Positions 6,261-11,000 of a DNA stretch of 11,000 nt are shown here, piece after piece; the first letter of the stretch is position 1, and the number at the start of each line of letters is the position of its first letter. Below the pieces are notes generated by a model. The model ran no database searches. It was given only the letters and a program-made list of their open reading frames with translations, and was not told the origin of the DNA. The stretch lies in the NCBI GenBank assembly GCA_031284185.1, contig JAITAJ010000291.1:1-11000 (forward strand), read 5' to 3'. The stretch is from Accumulibacter sp. Its GTDB lineage: Bacteria > Pseudomonadota > Gammaproteobacteria > Burkholderiales > Rhodocyclaceae. The position numbers and the translations under genes are program-made.

Positions 6261-8111
6261 ATGTCCCGCCCCGTCCGCAACATCGCCATCATCGCCCACG
6301 TCGATCATGGCAAGACCACACTCGTCGACAAGCTGTTGCAGCAGGCCGGCAGCTTTGCCGCGCACCAGCACGTCGCCGAGCGCGTCATGGATTCAAACGA
6401 TCTGGAAAAGGAACGCGGCATCACCATTCTGGCCAAGAACCTGGCGGTCGACTACGCGGGCGTGCATATCAACATCGTCGACACGCCGGGGCACGCGGAC
6501 TTCGGCGGCGAGGTCGAGCGCGTGCTGGGCATGGTCGACGGCGTGCTGCTGCTGGTCGACGCGGTCGAAGGGCCGATGCCGCAGACGCGCTTCGTGACCA
6601 AGAAAGCGCTGGCGCTCGGCCTGAAACCGATCGTCGTGGTCAACAAGATCGACCGCGACGGAGCGCGTCCCGACTGGGTCGTCGATCATACCTTCGATCT
6701 CTTCGACAAGCTCGGAGCAACCGACGAGCAGCTCGATTTTCCCGTGATCTACGCTTCGGCGCTCGAAGGCCACGCGACGGCCGACCTGAAACATCCCGGC
6801 AGCGACATGCGCCCGATGTTCGAGGCGATCCTCGGACACGTTCCGGCGCCGGAAGCCGGCGATATCGACGGAGCGCTGCAATTGCAGATCGCCGCGCTCG
6901 ATTACTCCTCGTATGTCGGGCGCATCGGCATCGGGCGCGTCCAGCGCGGACGGCTGAGGCCGGCGCAGCAAGTGACGGTGATGTACGGCCAGCCCGACGG
7001 CGACGGTAATTTCGAGCACGGTTTGCCGAAAAACGCCAAGGTCAATCAAGTGTTCGGTTTCCGCGGCATCGAGCGCACACCGGTGGACGAGGCGGTGGCC
7101 GGCGACATCGTACTGGTGACCGGCATCGACGAACTGTCGATCGGCTGCACGATCACCCAGCCGGACGCGCCGGAAGCGCTGCCGATGCTCAAGATCGACG
7201 AACCGACGCTGAACATGACCTTCATGGTCAACGATTCTCCCTACGCCGGGACCGAGGGCAAATTCGTCACCAGCCGCCAGATCGGCGAGCGCCTTCACAA
7301 GGAATTGCTGACCAACATGGCGCTGCGCGTCGAGGATACGGAGGACACGGATTCCTTCCTCGTTTCCGGGCGCGGCGAACTGCATCTGACGATCCTGCTC
7401 GAAACCATGCGCCGCGAAGGCTACGAGTTGGCGGTCGGCCGTCCGCGGGTGATCTGCAAGACCATCGGCGGCGAGTCATGCGAGCCGTATGAAGCGCTCA
7501 CGCTCGACGTCGAGGAGCCGCATCAGGGCGCCGTCATGGAGGCCGTCGGCCATCGCAAGGGCGAATTGCAGGACATGGTATCCGACGGACGGGGGCGGGT
7601 GCGTCTCGAATACCGCGTGCCGGCGCGCGGGCTGATCGGCTTCCAGGGCGAGTTCATGAACCTGACGCGCGGCACCGGGCTGATGAGCCACGTGTTCGAC
7701 GACTACGCGCCGGTCAAGGGCGACATTCCGGGACGCCGCAACGGCGTACTGATTTCCGCCGAGCGGGGCGAGGCCGTGGCCTACGCCCTGTGGAAGCTGC
7801 AGGAACGCGGACGCATGTTCGTCGTGCCCAACGACCGCCTGTACGAAGGGATGGTCATCGGCATCCACGCGCGCGAAAACGATCTGGTGGTCAACCCGAT
7901 CAAGACCAAGCAACTGACCAACATCCGCGCCGCCGGCAAGGACGAAGCCATCAATCTCACGCCGCCGGTTCAGCTCACGCTGGAATCCGCGGTCGAGTTC
8001 ATCGACGATGACGAACTCGTGGAAATCACCCCGAAGAACATTCGCATCCGCAAGCGCCATCTCACCGATCATGAGCGGCGCCGGGCGCTGCGCGGCGAGG
8101 GAAACGTCTGA
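6261..8111 (+). CDS. typA: TypA/BipA, ribosome-associated translational GTPase
   Basis: The 616-residue length is normal for the family. The GTPase motifs are all intact: G1 AHVDHGKT (12-19), G2 RGITI (52-56), G3 DTPGH (74-78), G4 NKID (128-131) and G5 SAL (166-168). Beyond the G domain come a beta-barrel domain, EF-G-like domains III and V (GRGELHLTILLETMRREGYE lies in the III/V region), and the family-specific C-terminal domain (ARGLIGFQGEFMNLTRGTGL, then YEGMVIGIHARENDLVVNPI). TypA binds the 70S ribosome near the A site and helps ribosome assembly and growth under stress and low temperature. The start MSRPVRNIAIIAHVDHGK matches the family's usual N-terminus. The Shine-Dalgarno is weak (GAG about ten bases upstream) and the leader is short. 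It appears monocistronic. Confidence 0.98.
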   Translation: MSRPVRNIAIIAHVDHGKTTLVDKLLQQAGSFAAHQHVAERVMDSNDLEKERGITILAKNLAVDYAGVHINIVDTPGHADFGGEVERVLGMVDGVLLLVDAVEGPMPQTRFVTKKALALGLKPIVVVNKIDRDGARPDWVVDHTFDLFDKLGATDEQLDFPVIYASALEGHATADLKHPGSDMRPMFEAILGHVPAPEAGDIDGALQLQIAALDYSSYVGRIGIGRVQRGRLRPAQQVTVMYGQPDGDGNFEHGLPKNAKVNQVFGFRGIERTPVDEAVAGDIVLVTGIDELSIGCTITQPDAPEALPMLKIDEPTLNMTFMVNDSPYAGTEGKFVTSRQIGERLHKELLTNMALRVEDTEDTDSFLVSGRGELHLTILLETMRREGYELAVGRPRVICKTIGGESCEPYEALTLDVEEPHQGAVMEAVGHRKGELQDMVSDGRGRVRLEYRVPARGLIGFQGEFMNLTRGTGLMSHVFDDYAPVKGDIPGRRNGVLISAERGEAVAYALWKLQERGRMFVVPNDRLYEGMVIGIHARENDLVVNPIKTKQLTNIRAAGKDEAINLTPPVQLTLESAVEFIDDDELVEITPKNIRIRKRHLTDHERRRALRGEGNV

Positions 8112-8140
8112 GGGTTTCTTCGCGCCGGCGATGGCCGGAA

Positions 8141-8303
8141 GGTTTCATCGTAAAACCAACTCCGGTTTGAAACCCCGCCCTTTAGGGCGGTGCAAAGGTT
8201 GGAACCCCATTCTTACGGCCGGGGTTTCGACCGTAGCCATTTGGAAGGGGAGAGAAACCCCTTCCAGGTCCGTTTTGAGCGACAGGCATGAATGCCTGTC
8301 GCT
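8141..8303. repeat. Hairpin-dense intergenic element downstream of typA
   Basis: The typA-cyclase gap (8112-8441) holds no convincing gene but many perfect inverted repeats. These are GGTTTCA/TGAAACC (8141-8147 with 8168-8174); CCGCCC/GGGCGG with a TTTA loop (8175-8190), flanked by TTTG/CAAA and CCAAC/GTTGG; AACCCC/GGGGTT (8203-8208 with 8221-8226); TGGAAGGGG/CCCCTTCCA (8242-8266); and AGCGACAGGCAT/ATGCCTGTCGCT (8278-8303). The string of stems resembles REP/BIME or MITE-like elements, or a degenerate structured transposon end. No stem has a U tract, so simple termination is not well supported. Confidence 0.6.
8278..8303. repeat. Perfect 12-bp-stem palindrome (REP-like)
   Basis: Arms AGCGACAGGCAT and ATGCCTGTCGCT are perfectly complementary around a two-base centre (GA). 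This is the strongest single stem in the typA-cyclase gap and has the size and form of a repetitive extragenic palindrome. Confidence 0.75.
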
Positions 8304-8388
8304 AATTTCCTGCTCCGAGACTTTGAAAGGCAACGCCGCCGCGACGGCAAGGCGCTTCGGTTCGCGGAGCGGCGACCGGGATACCTTT

Positions 8389-8412
8389 CCATGTCCCGGC
8401 ATCGGGACATGG
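8389..8412. repeat. Perfect 10-bp-stem palindrome upstream of the cyclase gene
   Basis: Arms CCATGTCCCG (8389-8398) and CGGGACATGG (8403-8412) enclose a GCAT loop. It lies 29 bp before the proposed cyclase start, where it could be an operator, an mRNA hairpin or another REP-like unit. Confidence 0.7.
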
Positions 8413-8441
8413 CCGAAGGCTGCGGGAAAAAAGTAGACAGC

Positions 8442-9154
8442 ATGAATCACGACGACACCCCCTTGCTCCAGCCGAGCCGCCCGGTCCCGCATCCCTTGCG
8501 CCCTTATTCGGCGGCGCCCGTTTCCGCGCGTCCGCATCTCTTCCCGCCGTCCGCCGCGAAAGCGCTCCAGCCCTCGTCCGCCTCATTCGCGCTGTCGAAT
8601 GAGGCGGTTCCCGACACGGAAACGCTTCTCGCGCGTATCGCCGAATTGGAGAAGGAGCTGGAAGAGACCCGCAAGATGATTTTTGCCGATCCGCTGACGG
8701 GTGCCCTCAACCGCCGCGGCTTTGAGCGCGCCTATGCGTGCGAATGGCGCGTTCCCGTCGAAACGGCGGATGTCTGGCGCTGGCCATGATCGACGTCGAC
8801 GACTTCAAGGCGATCAACGACCCGCACGGGCATCTGGCGGGCGACAGGGTGCTGGCGCGTCTGGTGCGCGCGCTGCGGGAATCGATGCGCTCATCGGACA
8901 CGCTGCGCCGGTTCGGCGGCGAGGAGTTCGTGCTGATATTGCCGGACACGTCGATCGACGACGCCTGCCAGGTAGTGCGGCGCGTCCTCTCCGAATTTTC
9001 GTGGACGATGCCGGAACTGGACCGGGTGGTGACGTTCAGCGCCGGCGTGGTGGCCCACGATCCTCTCGGATCGATGAATGAAGCCATCCGGCGCGCCGAT
9101 GCCGCCGCTTACGCCGCGAAACGCGCCGGCAAGAACTGGATCGTGCCCGGCTGA
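8442..9154 (+). pseudogene. Diguanylate cyclase (GGDEF domain), frameshifted
   Basis: Two plus-strand frames together encode one cyclase. The first runs from ATG 8442 through a Pro/Ala/Ser-rich tail (1-58), a short coiled coil (ETLLARIAELEKELEETRK, 60-78) and the GGDEF entry motif FADPLTGALNRRGFE. It then loses homology and stops at 8789. The second resumes in the -1 frame with LALAMIDVDDFKAINDPHGH and ends at 9154. Adding one G in the TGGCG at 8745-8749 gives EWARSRRNGGCLALAMID and a 237-residue protein. In that reconstruction, metal- and substrate-binding residues, the GGEEF active site (159-163) and the inhibitory I-site RSSD (150-153, exactly five residues before GGEEF) are intact. There is no membrane or sensor domain. 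The product would make c-di-GMP from two GTP. The cause may be a real mutation or a one-base sequencing error; the intact rest of the gene makes recent loss or error likely. No clear Shine-Dalgarno is seen. Confidence 0.85.
8578..8607. repeat. Perfect 12-bp inverted repeat inside the cyclase coding region
   Basis: Arms CCGCCTCATTCG (8578-8589) and CGAATGAGGCGG (8596-8607) enclose a 6-nt loop. It lies in the low-complexity segment just before the coiled coil (ASFALSNEAV). Confidence 0.85.
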
Positions 9155-9162
9155 GCCGTCCG

Positions 9163-9177
9163 CCGGAGTGCCTCCGG
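9163..9177 (+). terminator. Small hairpin after the cyclase stop
   Basis: The stem CCGGAG/CTCCGG with a TGC loop lies 8 bp after the cyclase stop. It is compact and GC-rich, but no T run follows, so intrinsic termination is uncertain. Confidence 0.3.
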
Positions 9178-9197
9178 GAAGGTTCTGGCCGCACCGC

Positions 9198-9238
9198 TTG
9201 CCCGGTTTCGCGCATCGTCCGCACAATAGCGATAGACT
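9198..9238 (+). promoter_or_regulatory. Candidate thrC promoter region
   Basis: TTGCCC (9198-9203) with CACAAT (9222-9227) at 18 bp is one possible pair. TAGACT (9233-9238), in the context CGATAGACT, resembles the element before typA but lacks a -35 box. Either would give a leader of about 40-50 nt before thrC. Confidence 0.3.
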
Positions 9239-9284
9239 CCCGGTTTTCCGGTGTTCCACCAACCTCCATCCGCACATTACCGCC

Positions 9285-10718
9285 ATGTTCTACATCTCGA
9301 CCCGTGGCGACGCCGAAGCGTCGTCCAAAAAGACATTCACCGAAATCCTGCTCGGGGGTCTGGCTCCCGACGGCGGGCTGTATCTGCCGGAAAGCTATCC
9401 GCAGGTGACGCGCGCCGAACTGGCGCGGTGGCGCGACCTGTCGTATGCCGAACTCGCTCACGCCGTGCTGTCCAGGTTCATCGACGACATTCCTTCGAGC
9501 GACCTGAAGGCGCTGATCGACAAAACCTACACCGCCGAAATCTATTGCAACGGGCGCGACCCGGCGCGGGCGGGAGAAATCACGCCGGTCAACTGGCTGG
9601 AACCGGGTCTGGGCCTTCTCGAATTGTCGAACGGTCCGACGCTGGCGTTCAAGGACATGGCCATGCAGCTACTCGGCAACCTCTTCGAGTACGCGCTGGC
9701 GAAGAAGGGCGAAGAGATCAGCATCCTCGGCGCCACCTCCGGCGACACCGGCTCGTCGGCTGAATACGCCATGCGCGGCAAGCGCGGCATCCGCGTGTTC
9801 ATGCTCTCGCCGGATGGCCGCATGAGCGCGTTCCAGCGCGCGCAGATGTACTCGCTGCAGGACGCCAACATCTTCAACATCGCCGTGCGCGGCGTGTTCG
9901 ACGACGCGCAGGACATCGTCAAGGCGGTCTTCAACGACCATGACTTCAAGGCGCGTTACCGGATCGGCGCGGTGAACTCGATCAACTGGGCGCGTGTCGC
10001 GGCGCAGGTGGTCTACTACTTCAGGGCTTATTTCGCCGGCACGCGGTCGAACGGCGAGCCGGTGGCCTTTGCCGTCCCCTCGGGCAACTTCGGCAACATC
10101 TGCGCGGGCCACGTCGCGCGCATGATGGGGCTGCCGATCGGCGAGCTGGTGCTGGCGACCAACGAAAACGACGTGCTCGACGAATTCTTCCGCACCGGCC
10201 TCTATCGTCCGCGCGGCGCGGCGGACACCTGGACGACGAGCAGTCCGTCGATGGACATTTCCAAGGCGTCCAATTTCGAGCGTTTCGTCTTCGACCTCGT
10301 TGGCCGCGATCCGGCGGTGATTCGGGAACTGTGGGGCAATGTCGACGCCGGCGGCAGTTTCGACCTGTCGATGACGCCGTATTTCTCCGGCTTGCGGAAA
10401 TTTGCCTTCGTCTCCGGCAAAAGTAGTCATGCCGACCGTCTGGCGACGATTCGCCGGACTTACGAGAAGCATGGCGTGATGATCGACCCCCACACGGCCG
10501 ATGCCCTCAAGGTCGCTCTGGAGCGGCGTTCGGCGCGGATGCCGATGCTGGTGCTGGAAACGGCCTTGCCCGCCAAATTCGAGGAAACGATCGTCGAAGC
10601 GCTGGGCCGCCGGCCCGAGCGTCCCGCAGCCATGACCGGCATCGAAGAATTGCCGCAGCGCGTCGAAGTGATGGACGTCGACGTCGAGGCGGTGAAGCGT
10701 TTCATTGCCGAAGCCTGA
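9285..10718 (+). CDS. thrC: Threonine synthase
   Basis: The 477-residue product is a fold-type II PLP enzyme that converts O-phospho-L-homoserine and water to L-threonine and phosphate, the last step of threonine synthesis. The N-terminus MFYISTRGDAEASSKKTFTE and GGLAPDGGLYLPESYP are typical of ThrC. The Schiff-base lysine is K123 in NGPTLAFKDMAMQLLGNLFE. Cofactor- and phosphate-binding loops are GATSGDTGSSAEYAM (149-163) and VPSGNFGNICAG (264-275). ATNENDVLDEFFRTG (291-305) is another conserved block. I chose ATG 9285 rather than the longer in-frame start at 9078, because the upstream extension is non-homologous and overlaps the cyclase. The Shine-Dalgarno is weak. Unlike the hom-thrC pairs common in related bacteria, no homoserine dehydrogenase gene precedes it here. 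Confidence 0.98.
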   Translation: MFYISTRGDAEASSKKTFTEILLGGLAPDGGLYLPESYPQVTRAELARWRDLSYAELAHAVLSRFIDDIPSSDLKALIDKTYTAEIYCNGRDPARAGEITPVNWLEPGLGLLELSNGPTLAFKDMAMQLLGNLFEYALAKKGEEISILGATSGDTGSSAEYAMRGKRGIRVFMLSPDGRMSAFQRAQMYSLQDANIFNIAVRGVFDDAQDIVKAVFNDHDFKARYRIGAVNSINWARVAAQVVYYFRAYFAGTRSNGEPVAFAVPSGNFGNICAGHVARMMGLPIGELVLATNENDVLDEFFRTGLYRPRGAADTWTTSSPSMDISKASNFERFVFDLVGRDPAVIRELWGNVDAGGSFDLSMTPYFSGLRKFAFVSGKSSHADRLATIRRTYEKHGVMIDPHTADALKVALERRSARMPMLVLETALPAKFEETIVEALGRRPERPAAMTGIEELPQRVEVMDVDVEAVKRFIAEA

Positions 10719-10720
10719 GT

Positions 10721-10898
10721 TTCAGAGGACAGAGGTTTGAGAGGACAGAAGACAGGTGAGTTTGCAGCGCTACGCGCCGGAGCAAGGACGGAAAACCGAG
10801 CGCTCGGGGTTCAGAGGACAGAGGTTTGAGAAGACAGAAGACAGAGGAGCTTGTGGCGCTTCGCGCCGGGTGAGGAACGAAAAACCGAGCACTCGGTT
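10721..10898. repeat. Two direct copies of an 89-bp repeat after thrC
   Basis: Units 10721-10809 and 10810-10898 align without gaps. The first 35 bases are nearly identical (one mismatch) and are built from GACAGAR-type heptamers. The rest is more diverged but keeps a GCGCTNCGCGCCGG core and a terminal CCGAGC(G/A)CTCGG palindrome. The array begins three bases after the thrC stop. Confidence 0.85.
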
Positions 10899-10948
10899 TC
10901 ACCCCATTCGGCGCGAAGCGCCGCAAGCCCTTCTGTCTTCTGTCTTCT
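10829..10948. repeat. Long foldback (about 40-bp arms) after thrC
   Basis: The left arm 10829-10868 and right arm 10909-10948 are inverted copies with about three mismatches. The inner 19 bases pair fully if one G-U is allowed. Between them is a second hairpin, AAACCGAG/CTCGGTTT, centred at 10890-10891. The transcript of either strand could form a very stable nested stem and might end transcription of thrC, though there is no classic U tract. Confidence 0.75.
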
Positions 10949-10972
10949 GTCCTCTGCCTTCTATCCTCTGGA
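10931..10972. repeat. Heptanucleotide polypyrimidine microsatellite
   Basis: Six consecutive 7-bp units follow the pattern YTCTRYC. Three exact TTCTGTC copies (10931-10951) are followed by CTCTGCC, TTCTATC and CTCTGGA. The reverse complement of this motif makes up the purine-rich ends of the 89-bp direct repeats. Confidence 0.8.
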
Positions 10973-11000
10973 TTGTGCTGCCCGGTGAAGCGTGATAGTG

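Noticed and set aside
6005..7009. 334-codon plus-strand frame over tRNA-Pro and typA
   Set aside because: It starts inside tRNA-Pro and then reads typA in the wrong frame.
8141..8303. Complete IS200/IS605 element or omega-RNA locus
   Set aside because: No tnpA or tnpB sequence is present on either strand nearby. Only the stem shape is reminiscent, so it is kept as a hypothesis in the findings.
8292..8441. N-terminal extension of the cyclase to the ATG at 8292
   Set aside because: That ATG lies inside the 26-bp palindrome, and the extension reads through several hairpins with no ribosome-binding site.
8736..8789. Programmed -1 ribosomal frameshift in the cyclase
   Set aside because: There is no slippery heptamer of the X XXY YYZ type near the crossover and no obvious stem at the right distance. 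A missing base is simpler.
10721..10948. CRISPR array
   Set aside because: Only two direct units of 89 bp with no unique spacers of regular length, plus an inverted copy. There are no cas genes.
10756..10995. 79-codon plus-strand frame and its antisense partner after thrC
   Set aside because: Both are translations of the repeat array, with no ribosome-binding site or protein features.

Overview
The window looks like the chromosome of a high-GC betaproteobacterium. A Rhodocyclales-like lineage is my best guess, but that rests on gene content and general resemblance, not on a search. It carries housekeeping and motility genes only. I see no phage, integrase, transposase, CRISPR array or defence locus, and no clear evidence of a wholly new system. 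The unusual material is in the non-coding DNA and in one broken gene.

Left half (1-5235, minus strand): the type IV pilus chemosensory (Pil-Chp) operon, transcribed pilG > pilH > pilI > pilJ > chpA/pilL. It encodes two single-domain response regulators, a CheW-type adaptor, a membrane chemoreceptor and the N-terminal 626 residues of the large CheA-type kinase, which runs off the left edge. Together these proteins link a surface or mechanical signal to pilus extension and retraction and, in Pseudomonas, to cAMP signalling. Here PilJ has a shorter periplasmic sensor than Pseudomonas PilJ, and a 21-bp tandem duplication adds one heptad to its cytoplasmic coiled coil. pilG appears to start at TTG.

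Middle (5236-6260): about 490 bp without a recognisable gene, then a minus-strand tRNA operon in the order Pro(UGG) > Arg(UCU) > His(GUG). It has a near-consensus sigma-70 promoter with a GC-rich discriminator and a candidate terminator. Its promoter diverges from that of typA.

Right half (6261-11000, plus strand): typA (bipA), a ribosome-associated translational GTPase. It is followed by about 330 bp packed with perfect inverted repeats, then a diguanylate cyclase gene (GGEEF active site and RxxD inhibitory site both intact) broken by a one-base frameshift near 8747. Next is thrC (threonine synthase). The window ends in about 280 bp of repeats: two direct copies of an 89-bp unit, an inverted partial copy that makes a long foldback, and a heptanucleotide polypyrimidine microsatellite.

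The best targets for follow-up are the two repeat-rich intergenic regions (8141-8412 and 10719-10972), the frameshifted cyclase, and the compact PilJ sensor.
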